Part shown: piece by piece, positions 16,788 through 25,878 of the stretch
Numbering within the stretch: position 1 is the first letter of the stretch
How the letters are laid out: each line of letters opens with the position of its first letter
Assembly (NCBI RefSeq): GCF_015291645.1
Contig: NZ_CP030055.1
Coordinates: 5,208,001-5,272,000 of the forward strand
Source of the DNA: Bradyrhizobium sp. CCBAU 53340
Lineage (GTDB): Bacteria; Pseudomonadota; Alphaproteobacteria; Rhizobiales; Xanthobacteraceae
DNA length: 64,000 bases
Direction of reading: 5' to 3'
Program-made: the position numbers and the translations under genes
The notes under the pieces: model-generated
Told to the model about the DNA's origin: nothing
Database searches by the model: none
The model's input: the letters and a program-made list of their open reading frames with translations, nothing else

Positions 16788-18287
16788 CTATTCCCAGGAC
16801 CAGGTCGAGAAATCGTTCTCGAATTGCGGGACTTCCTTCCAGACGCCCTTCAGCTTCTTGCTGATGACCGTCGGCCATTGCGGCTGGAACAGGTAGGCGG
16901 AGACGGCATCGGTCGCCAGCATGCGCTGGGCGTCGCCGAGCAGCTTGGCGCGGGCGGCTTCGTCCGGGGTCGAGACGATCTGCTTGTAGAGCGCGTTGAA
17001 CTTCTCGTTGTTGTAGCCGAGATAGTAGTCGGGCTCGGTGATCTTGACGAGGTCGAACGGCTCGACATGGCTGACGATGGTGAGGTCGAAATTGTGCGGA
17101 CCGTTGCCGGCGAATACCTGCGACAGCCATTGCGCCCATTCGACGTTCTCGATCTTGGCGGTGATACCGACCTTGGCGAGCTGGGCCGCGACGATCTCGC
17201 CGCCCTGCCGCGCATAGGGCGGCGGCGGCAGCTTCAGGCTGAGCTCGAGCGGCGTGGTGACGCCGGCTTCGGCGAGCAGCTTCTTGGCCTTCTCGGGGTC
17301 GTAGGGGTTGACGTCGGTGGTGTCGACATAGCCGAGCGATCCCGGCGTGTAGAAGCTGCCGATCGGCGTGCCGTAACCCTCGACGGCGCCGTCGATCAAC
17401 GCCTTGCGGTCGATCGCAGCGAGGATGGCGCGGCGGACGCGGACGTCGTCGAGCGGCTTCTTGCGCTCGTTGATGGCGACGATGGTCTTGGCCTTGGAGC
17501 CGCCGATCAGCACCGTAAAGCGCGGGTCGGCCTTGAACTGCGCAACGACGCGGGTCGCGATGCGCGGAAAGGCGTCGACGTCACCCGAGAGCAGCGCCGC
17601 GGCCTGGGCGGCGGGATCGGAGATGAAGCGGATCGTCACCTTCGAGAGCTTGATCGCGGAGGCGTTGCGATAGTCGGCCCACTTGGTCAGCGTAATCGAC
17701 GAGCCCTTGGCCCAAGCGCCGAGCTGGTAGGGGCCGGTACCGACCGGCTGCGTGACGTTGGTCGCCGCGCTCTTCGGTTCGACGATCGAAGCGCTAGCCT
17801 GCCCGAGCAGGAACGGCAGGTTCGGCTCGGAATATTTCACCGCGATCACGACCGTGTCGGCATCGGGCGCGTCGACCTTCTCGAAGGCCTGGAACAGGCT
17901 CTTGTCCTTGTTGGTGCTGGTGGCGACCGCGTTGCGCTCGAACGAGAATTTCACGGCGGCGGAATTAAAGGCCTCACCGTTCTGGAATTTGACGCCCTTG
18001 CGCAGCTTGAAGGTATAGGTCTTCAGGTCGGGAGACGCGGTCCAGCTCTCGGCCAGCAGCGGCGAGACCGAGCCGTCCTCGTTGATCTTGGTCAGGGTCT
18101 CATAGATGTTGTAGAGCGTCACCTCGGCGATCGCGGCCGCGGCAGCATTGGTCGGATCGAGTCCCGGCGGCTCCAGCGTCATGCCCATGACAACGCTGTC
18201 CTTCTTGCTCTGCGCCAGCACCGGCAGCGGCGCCGCGGCCAATGCTGCGGCAAAAGCGACGATCGATAGCTTCTTCAACATGCCCAA
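16788..18287 (-). CDS. ABC transporter substrate-binding protein, dipeptide/oligopeptide (family 5) type
   Basis: 499 residues with a Sec signal peptide (MLKKLSIVAFAAALAAAPLP then VLAQ). The mature protein has the family 5 landmarks LEPPGLDPTNAAAAAIAEVT and WTASPDLKTYTFKLRKGVKF, then RRAILAAIDRKALIDGAVEG. It is the last gene of an operon whose upstream members encode the two permeases and two ATPases. The ligand could be a peptide, nickel or another small organic compound; the amidase gene at the operon head hints at an amide. Start ATG 18287 or 18281. Confidence 0.88.
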   Translation of the reverse strand: MGMLKKLSIVAFAAALAAAPLPVLAQSKKDSVVMGMTLEPPGLDPTNAAAAAIAEVTLYNIYETLTKINEDGSVSPLLAESWTASPDLKTYTFKLRKGVKFQNGEAFNSAAVKFSFERNAVATSTNKDKSLFQAFEKVDAPDADTVVIAVKYSEPNLPFLLGQASASIVEPKSAATNVTQPVGTGPYQLGAWAKGSSITLTKWADYRNASAIKLSKVTIRFISDPAAQAAALLSGDVDAFPRIATRVVAQFKADPRFTVLIGGSKAKTIVAINERKKPLDDVRVRRAILAAIDRKALIDGAVEGYGTPIGSFYTPGSLGYVDTTDVNPYDPEKAKKLLAEAGVTTPLELSLKLPPPPYARQGGEIVAAQLAKVGITAKIENVEWAQWLSQVFAGNGPHNFDLTIVSHVEPFDLVKITEPDYYLGYNNEKFNALYKQIVSTPDEAARAKLLGDAQRMLATDAVSAYLFQPQWPTVISKKLKGVWKEVPQFENDFSTWSWE

Positions 18288-18338
18288 CTCCCCGGCCTTC
18301 TTCTGCCTTTTAATACTAAGCCAATCCTGTAGCCGACA

Positions 18339-19343
18339 CTAACCTTCCATGGCCGCCTGCGGCAATGCCATCACGGCCTCCGCCTTGTGGCAGGCGGCAA
18401 GGTGTCCCTCGCCCACCCTGCCTAGCAAGGGTGGAACCTCCCGGCAATGCTGGTCGGCGAGCGCACAGCGCGCGACATAGGGGCATCCGCTGGCCGCGGC
18501 CGATTGCGAGGCGATCGCCTGGGCCCCGCGCCGGCGCCGGCCACCACCGGCCCGGGCGCGCGGCACGGCGTCCAGCAACGCCCGGGTGTAGGGATGGGCG
18601 CAGCGCTCGAACAGATCCTCCGGCCGCCCCTGCTCGACGATCCGGCCGAGATACATCACCGCGACCTCGTCGCAGAGATAATCGACGACGGCGAGGTCGT
18701 GGCTGATCAGGATGTAGCTGAGGCCGAACTGCTCCTGGAGGTCCTGCATCAGGTTCAGCACCTGCGCCTGCACGGAGACGTCGAGCGCGGAGACCGGCTC
18801 GTCGGCCACAATCAGCTTTGGTTGCGTGATCAGCGCCCGCGCAATCGCGATGCGCTGGCGCTGCCCGCCGGAAAATTCGTGCGGATATTTATCCATGTCC
18901 GCTTCGCGCAAGCCGACCTGCTTCAGCACCGCGGCGACGCGGGCGCGGAACGTGGTGCGGTCGGCATCGTCAAGCACGGTAAGCGGCTCGGCGACGATGC
19001 GCGCAATGGTCTGGCGCGGGTCGAGCGAGCCGTAAGGGTCCTGGAACACCATCTGGAAATCGCGCCGGGCACGGCGCAATTCATCCGGAGCGAGGCGGTT
19101 GAGATCGCGGCCGAGCAGCGTGACCTCGCCCGCGGTCGGCCGCTCAAGCGCCATCACCACGCGGGCAAAGGTCGACTTGCCCGACCCGGATTCGCCGACG
19201 ATGCCGAGGCTCTTGCCGGCCTGGACCTGCACGCTGACGCCATTGAGCGCGCGCACCTCGCCGGGCGGACGAAACAGGCTTTCGCGCGGCAGCGTGTAGC
19301 GCTGCTCGAGATCTTTGACGTCGAGAAGAGGTGCTGCGGTCAT
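18339..19343 (-). CDS. ABC transporter ATP-binding protein, DppF/OppF type
   Basis: 334 residues: Walker A GESGSGKST, signature EFSGGQRQR, Walker B LIVADEPVSALD, and the C-terminal oligopeptide/dipeptide extension with cysteines (GCPYVARCALADQHCREVPP) typical of this class, which binds an Fe-S cluster in some members. I start it at ATG 19343, which overlaps the stop of the DppD-type gene (19340). Confidence 0.9.
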   Translation of the reverse strand: MTAAPLLDVKDLEQRYTLPRESLFRPPGEVRALNGVSVQVQAGKSLGIVGESGSGKSTFARVVMALERPTAGEVTLLGRDLNRLAPDELRRARRDFQMVFQDPYGSLDPRQTIARIVAEPLTVLDDADRTTFRARVAAVLKQVGLREADMDKYPHEFSGGQRQRIAIARALITQPKLIVADEPVSALDVSVQAQVLNLMQDLQEQFGLSYILISHDLAVVDYLCDEVAVMYLGRIVEQGRPEDLFERCAHPYTRALLDAVPRARAGGGRRRRGAQAIASQSAAASGCPYVARCALADQHCREVPPLLGRVGEGHLAACHKAEAVMALPQAAMEG

Positions 19344-20353
19344 GCGGACAGCGCTCCGACATTCGCAGCCATGGAGACATCGGTCCTGATGCAGCGCACG
19401 CCATGCCCGGGCCCGACGTCGACCATCGGCGGCAGCGCCGCCCGGCACGCATCGATCACCAGCGGACAGCGATCGGCAAAGGTACAACCGGCCGGCAGAT
19501 CGGCGAGCTCCGGCACGGTGCCGGAGATCGTCTTCAGGCGCGTCCCCTTGCGCGCGCCGAGTTTCGGCCGGGCGCGGAACAAGCCTTGCGTGTACGGATG
19601 GCCCATGCGGCGGAAGACCTCGTCGGTCGGCCCGCTCTCGACCACGGTCCCGCCATACATCACCATCATGCGCTGCACGTTCTCGGCGATGACGCCGAGA
19701 TCGTGCGAGATCAGGATCATCGACATGCCGCGCTCCTCGACGAGGTCGGCGATGAGATCGAGGATCTGGCCCTGAATGGTGACGTCGAGCGCGGTGGTCG
19801 GCTCGTCCGCGATCAAAAGATCCGGCTCGCAGGCCAGCGCCATGGCGATCGTGACGCGCTGGCGCTGGCCGCCGGAGAACTGGTGCGGATAGGCATCGAT
19901 GCGTTTCGCCGGATCGGGCAGCCCGACACGGTCGAGCAAGGCGATCGCTTCTTTTCGCGCCTGCGCGGCGGAATATTTCTTGTGACGCCGCAAGGGTTCT
20001 GCGACCTGATGGCCGATCGTGTGCATCGGGTTGAGCGCGGTCATCGGCTCCTGGAAGATCATACTGATGCGGTTGCCACGCAGCTTGCAGTAATCCGCAT
20101 CCGGCAGCCGCGCGAGCTCCTTGCCATCGAGCTTGATGCTGCCGGTGACGACCGCGCTGTCCGGTAGCAGCCCCATCAGCGACAGCGCGGTCACCGATTT
20201 GCCGCAGCCGGACTCGCCGACGAGCCCAAGCGTCTCGCCGCGCTTCAGCGCAAAGCTGACGCCGCGCACGGCCTGTGCCGAGCCGCGGCTGGTGTTGAGG
20301 CGGACGCCGAGATTGTCGACCTCGATCAGCGGCATGGTCGCGGGATCAGCCAT
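19340..20353 (-). CDS. ABC transporter ATP-binding protein, DppD/OppD type
   Basis: 337 residues: Walker [10 protein letters not shown], signature FSGGQRQR, Walker [13 protein letters not shown], and the C-terminal [15 protein letters not shown] motif. ATG 20353 follows the DppC-type stop (20356) by two bases; a GTG at 20359 overlapping that stop is the alternative. Forms the ATPase pair with the DppF-type gene. Confidence 0.9.
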   Translation of the reverse strand: MADPATMPLIEVDNLGVRLNTSRGSAQAVRGVSFALKRGETLGLVGESGCGKSVTALSLMGLLPDSAVVTGSIKLDGKELARLPDADYCKLRGNRISMIFQEPMTALNPMHTIGHQVAEPLRRHKKYSAAQARKEAIALLDRVGLPDPAKRIDAYPHQFSGGQRQRVTIAMALACEPDLLIADEPTTALDVTIQGQILDLIADLVEERGMSMILISHDLGVIAENVQRMMVMYGGTVVESGPTDEVFRRMGHPYTQGLFRARPKLGARKGTRLKTISGTVPELADLPAGCTFADRCPLVIDACRAALPPMVDVGPGHGVRCIRTDVSMAANVGALSA

Positions 20354-20355
20354 CC

Positions 20356-21249
20356 TCACCGCTCCCGCGCCAGTCGGGGATCCAGCAGATCGCGCAGGCC
20401 GTCGCCGAGCAGATTGAGGCCGAGCACGGCGATCGCGATCGCCGCGCCCGGATAGACCGCGAGCATCGGCGACTGGAACAGCATGGTCTGCGCATCGTTC
20501 AGCATGCGGCCCCAGGACGGCTGCGGCGGCTGGGTGCCGAGGCCGAGGTAGGACAGCGCGGCTTCAGCGAGGATTGCGAGCGCGAACTGGATGGTCGCCT
20601 GCACGATCAGGATCGAGAGAACATTTGGCAAGACGTGCTCGATGGTGATGCGAAAAGCACCCTTCCCTGAGGCGCGCGCGGCCAGCACGAATTCGCGCGC
20701 CCAGATCGCATTGGCCGAACCACGTGTCAGCCGCGTCAGCGTCGGGATCTGGAAGATCCCGATCGCGATGATCGAGGTCACCATGCCCGGCCCCGCCACC
20801 GCGGCGAGCATGATCGCCGAGAGCACGGCCGGAAACGCGAAGGTGAAATCGGAGAAGCGCATGATGATCTCTTCGGTCCAGCCGCGCTTGGCCGAGGCGA
20901 TCAGGCCGAGGCAGACGCCGAAGGAAAGTCCAATGCTGACCGCGATGATGCCGACCAGGATGGTGGAGCGTGCTCCGGCAAGCAGCAGCGAGACGATATC
21001 GCGGCCGAAGGAATCGGTGCCGAGCCAGTGCGCTGCCGACGGTGGCCGAAGTTTCGAAGCGATGTCGATCTCGTTGGGCGGCCACGGCGTCCACACCAGC
21101 GAGAGCAAAGCCGACACAACCACCAGCAGGGTCAACGCGCCGCCGAGCACGAAGCTGCGATGGCGCAGCGCGCGGCCCCAGAAGCCCCTCGCCGTCAAGG
21201 GGCGCGTTGCGACCGGCGCGTCAATAGAAGTGGTCAGAGGCGCGCTCAC
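20356..21249 (-). CDS. ABC transporter permease, DppC type
   Basis: 297 residues. A cytoplasmic N-terminus with RPLTARGFWGRALRHRSFVL precedes the first helix, as in OppC-N domains; later comes the permease domain with the conserved loop EFVLAARASGKGAFRITIEH. The start is GTG 21249, overlapping the DppB-type stop (GTGA). Confidence 0.88.
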   Translation of the reverse strand: MSAPLTTSIDAPVATRPLTARGFWGRALRHRSFVLGGALTLLVVVSALLSLVWTPWPPNEIDIASKLRPPSAAHWLGTDSFGRDIVSLLLAGARSTILVGIIAVSIGLSFGVCLGLIASAKRGWTEEIIMRFSDFTFAFPAVLSAIMLAAVAGPGMVTSIIAIGIFQIPTLTRLTRGSANAIWAREFVLAARASGKGAFRITIEHVLPNVLSILIVQATIQFALAILAEAALSYLGLGTQPPQPSWGRMLNDAQTMLFQSPMLAVYPGAAIAIAVLGLNLLGDGLRDLLDPRLARER

Positions 21250-22196
21250 AGGTCGTGCACCTTGATGCGGGGATCGATGAAGGCATAGAGCACGTCGACG
21301 ACGAAATTGACGACGACCACCATGGCCGCGAGCAGCATCACGCAATTACGCACCACGATCAGGTCGCGGTTGGCGATCGACTGGAAGATCAGCCGGCCGA
21401 GGCCGGGCAGGTAGAACACGTTCTCGATCACGATGGTACCGGCCAGCAGATTGGCGAATTGCAGGCCCATCACCGTCATGACCGGGATCATGGCATTGCG
21501 CAGCACATGGCCCCACAGCACCTCGCGCTTGCCGAGCCCTTTTGCACGCGCAGTGCGAACGAAGTCTTCGCGCAGCACTTCGAGGACCGCCGAGCGGGTG
21601 ACGCGGGCAAGGATCGCGGCCTGCACGACCGCGAGCGAGATCGACGGCAGCAGCAGCGATTTGACCCCTGGCCAGATCCCGCCATCCCAGCCGGCGAAGC
21701 CGCCCGCCGACAGCCATTGCAGCCGCACGGCGAACAGCAGCACCAGGAGAATAGCGAACCAGAAGTTGGGCAATGCGATGCCCACTTGCGTCAGCGACAT
21801 CACGCCGACATCGCCGAGCTTGTTGTGGTTGGCGGCGGTGTAGATGCCGGCCGAGAGCGCCAGCACCACCGTGATCAGCATCGACATGATCGCGAGCGGA
21901 ATGGTCAGCACCAGCCGCTCCGCGATCAGGCTCGCGACCGGCGTGCCGTAGACATAGGAATTGCCGAGATCGCCGAGGGCAAGCCCCTTGATCCATTGCA
22001 GATAGCGGACCGCCAGCGGCTGATCGAGCCCGAGCTTGACGGTGAGCGCGCGTACCGCATCGGCCGAGGCGTCGGCGCCCATCAGCATCTGCGCGGCATT
22101 GCCCGGCAGCGCGTCCAGCACCAGGAAAATGATGACGGACGCGCCAACCAGCGTCGCCAGCAAGGTCAGAACACGTCGGAGGACAAATACGCTCAT
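21246..22196 (-). CDS. ABC transporter permease, DppB type
   Basis: 316 residues, about six membrane segments. It starts MSVFVLRRVLTLLATLVGAS as usual for DppB, and has the loop EDFVRTARAKGLGKREVLWG. I take ATG 22196 as start; the longer open frame upstream of it is repeat DNA, not coding. It is separated by 280 bases of repeat from the amidase gene. Confidence 0.88.
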   Translation of the reverse strand: MSVFVLRRVLTLLATLVGASVIIFLVLDALPGNAAQMLMGADASADAVRALTVKLGLDQPLAVRYLQWIKGLALGDLGNSYVYGTPVASLIAERLVLTIPLAIMSMLITVVLALSAGIYTAANHNKLGDVGVMSLTQVGIALPNFWFAILLVLLFAVRLQWLSAGGFAGWDGGIWPGVKSLLLPSISLAVVQAAILARVTRSAVLEVLREDFVRTARAKGLGKREVLWGHVLRNAMIPVMTVMGLQFANLLAGTIVIENVFYLPGLGRLIFQSIANRDLIVVRNCVMLLAAMVVVVNFVVDVLYAFIDPRIKVHDL

Positions 22197-22213
22197 GCTT
22201 TCACGAACTCCGA

Positions 22214-22341
22214 CGTCGTCCTGGCGAAAGCCAGGACCCATAGCCCGAGGGAGCGGTTTGGCGAAGACTGTTCGTTCGGTACTGACACCGCCTGTCCCCG
22301 ACAGATTCCGCGATATGGGTCCTGGCTTTCGCCAGGACGAC
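22214..22341. repeat. Palindromic repeat, family E
   Basis: Begins CGTCGTCCTGGCGAAAGCCA then GGACCCATA, and ends with the inverted copy TATGGGTCCTGGCTTTCGCC then AGGACGAC, with about 60 bases between. Each arm also holds a hairpin (CCTGGCGAAAGCCAGG). It fills most of the gap between the amidase and DppB-type genes (22197-22476). Confidence 0.75.
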
Positions 22342-22476
22342 ACCGAGAGGGTTGCGGGCGCCATGCCACATTGGGACAAATACGCTCATGCGCGGTCGGT
22401 TTCGGAGCTCATCATTCGCGGCACGAACACCATGTCCGGGCCCCGGACGCAAGCCTTTTGCGGGATACGCATACCG

Positions 22477-23898
22477 TCATTCCGGCCGGCGGGACAGTAG
22501 GTCGCTTGAGGCCTCGAACAGTGCGCTCACCCGCAGCAATTCCGCATCATGCCGGAAGCGGCCGACGAGCTGGAGCCCGATCGGCAGGCCGTCGCGGCCG
22601 AAGCCGCAGGGCAAACTGATCGCGGGGTGGCCGGTCATGTTGAACGGCATGGTCCACGGGAACCAGTGCGGTCGGACGCTGTCGAACTGCACCCCGTCGA
22701 TCTCGATCTTGCCGAACAGATCCTGGTCGATCGGCAGCGCGGTGCGGGTGATGGTCGGCATCGCCAGCAGGTGCCCGCGCGCAAGCAGGGATTGCACGCG
22801 GCGGAACAGCGCGGTGCGCGCGAACATCGCCTCCTGATAGTCGACGCCGCTGACATTGGTTGCGAGCGCGATCTGCTTGAGGAAGGCTTCGCTCAAGGCC
22901 TCGCGATGCTCGGCCACCAGCTTGGAGAAGCGCGAGCGCCAGACCGTGTGATTGATGGCGCGCCAGATCGGCTCGACGTCGTAGCCCTCGCCGGAGAATT
23001 CCTCGAGCTCGGCGCCGAGGCTAGCGAGCCGGTCGAGGCTCGCCTTGAAGGCCGCAGCGACATCCGACGACACCGGGCGTCCCGGCGGCGAGGCGCAGAA
23101 CAGGATCTTTTGCCCGCGCAGATCGCCGCGCGGCGCGGCGGTGCCGATGAAGTCAGGCACGGGCACGCCGATCGACCAGGGATCGCAGGCGTCCTCGCCT
23201 GCCATCGCCTGCATCATCAAGGCGGTGTCGGCAACGGTGCGCGTGGTCGGCGTGACATAGGTCTGGTTGCCGAACGCATCGAGCGCCTGGCTGTGCGCGA
23301 TCACGCCGTTGCTTTGCTTCAGGCCCACCACGCCGTTGCAGGCGGCCGGAATCCGCGTCGAACCGCCGCCGTCGGTCGCGATCGCCAGCGGCGCGATGCC
23401 GCTCGCCACCGCCACCGCCGCGCCGCCGCTCGAGCCGCCGGAGGAGCGCTCCGCACTCCAGGCATTGCGGGTGCGGCCGAACAGCGGCGAGTCGGTCAGG
23501 CACTTGCTGCCGAATTCCGGCGTCGTGGTCTTGCCGATCAGGATCGCGCCTTGCTCACGCAGTCTTGCGACCGCGACGGCGTCCTCAGTGGGCACGTTGT
23601 CCTTGTAGGGAACGGCCCCGAACGTGGTCTTGACGCCCCTGGTGTTGACGATGTCCTTGACCGTGACGGGCAGCCCGTGCAGCAGGCCAAGCGGCTCGCC
23701 GGCCATGACCTTGCGCTCGGCCTCGCCGGCCGCTGCCATCGCCTCGTCGCCGCAGATCGTGATGAAGCAGTTCAGCTCGGGCTGGAGCGCCTCGGCGCGT
23801 GCGAGCACGGCGCGGGTGACTTCAACGGGGGAGATCTGCTTGTCCGCAATCAGGTGACGCAATTCGGTTGCGGACAGCAGGCAGGGATCGCCGTTCAT
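22477..23898 (-). CDS. Amidase (amidase signature family)
   Basis: 473 residues from the chosen start. The Ser-Ser-Lys triad is visible: Lys in LPVTVKDIVNT, the cis-Ser in the glycine/serine-rich ERSSGGSSGGAAVAVASG block, and the nucleophile Ser in DGGGSTRIPAACNG. It hydrolyses a carboxamide or amide bond; specificity cannot be read. I favour ATG 23898 (MNGDPCLLSATELRHLIADK) because family members usually begin about this far before the SPVEVT helix; ATG 23946 and 23952 upstream are alternatives. It heads the ABC operon and is divergent from a LysR gene. Confidence 0.87.
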   Translation of the reverse strand: MNGDPCLLSATELRHLIADKQISPVEVTRAVLARAEALQPELNCFITICGDEAMAAAGEAERKVMAGEPLGLLHGLPVTVKDIVNTRGVKTTFGAVPYKDNVPTEDAVAVARLREQGAILIGKTTTPEFGSKCLTDSPLFGRTRNAWSAERSSGGSSGGAAVAVASGIAPLAIATDGGGSTRIPAACNGVVGLKQSNGVIAHSQALDAFGNQTYVTPTTRTVADTALMMQAMAGEDACDPWSIGVPVPDFIGTAAPRGDLRGQKILFCASPPGRPVSSDVAAAFKASLDRLASLGAELEEFSGEGYDVEPIWRAINHTVWRSRFSKLVAEHREALSEAFLKQIALATNVSGVDYQEAMFARTALFRRVQSLLARGHLLAMPTITRTALPIDQDLFGKIEIDGVQFDSVRPHWFPWTMPFNMTGHPAISLPCGFGRDGLPIGLQLVGRFRHDAELLRVSALFEASSDLLSRRPE

Positions 23899-23981
23899 CG
23901 TCAGATCATGCTCCGAAGCGGGGCCGCCGTTGGCCCAATGCATTGACATCGAGAATGACAGTTTTGTTAACTCGGCGTCCA

Positions 23982-24019
23982 ATACGATTTTGGTGGCCAA
24001 CCCATACGATTTCGGTATG
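23982..24019. promoter_or_regulatory. Candidate LysR operator, two repeats 22 bases apart
   Basis: ATACGATTTTGGT at 23982-23994 is repeated as ATACGATTTCGGT at 24004-24016, exactly two helical turns apart. The second copy is also a dyad, CATAC-N7-GTATG (24003-24019), and runs into the LysR start codon at 24017. This fits a LysR site that both autorepresses and acts on the divergent amidase promoter. Confidence 0.6.
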
Positions 24020-24910
24020 CCTATGGATCTTCGCCGTCTTCGCTATTTCGTCGCCGTGGCCGAGGCCCGCAGCGTCGGCAAGGCCGCCGAGAGGTTGCGG
24101 ATGGCGCAGCCGCCGCTCACGGTCCAGATCCGCAAGCTGGAAGCCGAGATCGGCGCGCCGCTGTTTCGCCGCGGCACGCGCGGCATGGATCTGACGGACG
24201 CGGGCCAGGCGCTGATGACGCGCGCCAGCGAAGCGCTGGCGCTCGCCGCCGACGGGGCTGAAGCCGCGCGGGCCGTCGCTTCCGGACGGCGCGGCCGGCT
24301 CGCGGTCGGCTACATGTTCGTGCTGGCGAATGCCGTGCTGCCACGGCTGATCCCGGAGCTGCGGCGATCCATCCCCGGCGTCGATCTCGATTTCGTCGAC
24401 CTCAGCGCATCGACGCGCGAGGCACGGCTGCTCGACCGCAGCGTCACGGTCGCGCTGTGCATGCCGGCGATCCACCATCCCGAGATCCAGGTGGCACGGA
24501 TCGGCGCGCAGCCGTTCATGCTGGCGATGCCGAACCGCTCGCCATTGGCACGGCTCGGCGCCGTGCCGATGGCGCGGCTGCAGGGCCGCCCGCTGATTGC
24601 GCTGCCGCCGCCGGAGCGGGACCCCGCCTCCTCCGCGGTCGCGGCCCTGCTGCGACGGCACCAGATCGTGATGCCGATCGCGAGCCGGGTGGAGACGGTG
24701 AATTCGGCGATGAGCCTGGTCCTCGCCGGCGAAGGTCTTGCGGTCCTGCCGGCCTGCGCCAGGCTCGGCGCGCCGCGCGGCGTCGTGTTCCGGCCGCTGC
24801 GCGATGCCGCAGATTCCATCGACATCGCCGTGTGCTGGCGGCGCGACTCGCAGAGCCCGCTGATCCCGGGATTTGTGAAATGCGCCGAGAAGATCGTCGC
24901 GCGGCTGTGA
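24017..24910 (+). CDS. LysR-family regulator divergent from the amidase/ABC operon
   Basis: 297 residues. The winged helix starts MPMDLRRLRYFVAVAEARSV then GKAAERLRMAQPPLTVQIRK; the rest is the two-lobed effector domain, here with a proline-rich loop IALPPPERDPASSAV. ATG 24017 is used; ATG 24023 is a close alternative that would lie downstream of the operator. It is convergent with the PfkB kinase gene, 6 bases away. Confidence 0.86.
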   Translation: MPMDLRRLRYFVAVAEARSVGKAAERLRMAQPPLTVQIRKLEAEIGAPLFRRGTRGMDLTDAGQALMTRASEALALAADGAEAARAVASGRRGRLAVGYMFVLANAVLPRLIPELRRSIPGVDLDFVDLSASTREARLLDRSVTVALCMPAIHHPEIQVARIGAQPFMLAMPNRSPLARLGAVPMARLQGRPLIALPPPERDPASSAVAALLRRHQIVMPIASRVETVNSAMSLVLAGEGLAVLPACARLGAPRGVVFRPLRDAADSIDIAVCWRRDSQSPLIPGFVKCAEKIVARL

Positions 24911-24916
24911 GGCGGA

Positions 24917-25861
24917 CTACCAGCTCCAGCTGATCTCGTGGCTCCAGGGCGGATCGGCGCCCGGGCGGGTGCAGGTGAGGCCAGCGCAATTGGCGGCAAA
25001 GGACAGCGCACGGCGCAGCTCATCCGCGCTGATGTCCTTCAATTGCTGGCGGGGCAGCCGCCCCTGCTTGTGCAAGGCGAACAGCAGCGCGGCCTGAAAA
25101 CTGTCGCCGGCGCCGATGGTATCGGCGACCGCGACCTTGGGCGCCTCGACCTCGATCTCTCCGGCCTTCGCATGCCAGGCGATGGCGCCGTTGTTGCCGC
25201 GGGTGATGACGACGAGGCTTGGTCCCTTTGGCCCCTGCCCCAGCAGCGCTTGCGCGCGTTGCTGGTACGGCTCTTCGCCGAACAGATAGGCAAAGTCGAC
25301 GTCCGACATCTTGATGAGATCGGCCTGGGTCGCGAACTCATTCATGCGGGCGAGATAGGCCGGCTTGTCCCTGACCAGATTGGGGCGGCAATTCGGATCG
25401 AAGGAGATCGTCGACGACGCCTTCGCTTCCGCGATCAGGGCCTTGGTCTCGGCAGCGCCCCGGTCGTTGACCAGCGTGGTCGAGCCGATGTGAACGGCCT
25501 CGACCGTGGCGAACGGAATGGTGCCGCGCCGAAACGTCCAATTCCGCGTCGCGGTCTCGGCATCGTAGAAGGCGTAATGCGATTCGCCGGCGACGATGCG
25601 GACGAAGGCGAGCGTGGTCTGGTGGTCACTGCGCGTGGCGAAACCCAGCTCGACATGCGAGGCAGCCGCATGATCGGCGATCATACGTCCGAACATGTCG
25701 TTCGAGATGCCGCCGACGAAGCCGGTGGGCGCGCCCAGCCTGGCGACGCCGATCGCGACATTGAGGCAGGAGCCGCCGACCGCCGGCATCACGGCTTCGC
25801 GGCCGTCAGCATTCTTGGTCGGCACGAAATCGATCAGCGCGTCGCCGCAGGAAATCAGCAT
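24917..25861 (-). CDS. PfkB-family carbohydrate kinase (fructokinase-like)
   Basis: 314 residues. The N-terminal glycine-rich substrate region VGGSCLNVAIGVARLG is near residues 29-44, and the anion hole and catalytic base are in DTIGAGDSFQAALL near residue 250. It phosphorylates a sugar, most likely D-fructose given a sorbitol/mannitol-type operon around it. Last gene of the polyol operon, 17 bases after the FGGY kinase. Confidence 0.85.
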   Translation of the reverse strand: MLISCGDALIDFVPTKNADGREAVMPAVGGSCLNVAIGVARLGAPTGFVGGISNDMFGRMIADHAAASHVELGFATRSDHQTTLAFVRIVAGESHYAFYDAETATRNWTFRRGTIPFATVEAVHIGSTTLVNDRGAAETKALIAEAKASSTISFDPNCRPNLVRDKPAYLARMNEFATQADLIKMSDVDFAYLFGEEPYQQRAQALLGQGPKGPSLVVITRGNNGAIAWHAKAGEIEVEAPKVAVADTIGAGDSFQAALLFALHKQGRLPRQQLKDISADELRRALSFAANCAGLTCTRPGADPPWSHEISWSW

Positions 25862-25878
25862 GTCTTCAGCGGGTCCTT

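Noticed and set aside
16770..18269. 499-residue open frame opposite the dipeptide-type binding protein
   Set aside because: Mirror of a gene with a signal peptide and family motifs; the antisense frame has none.
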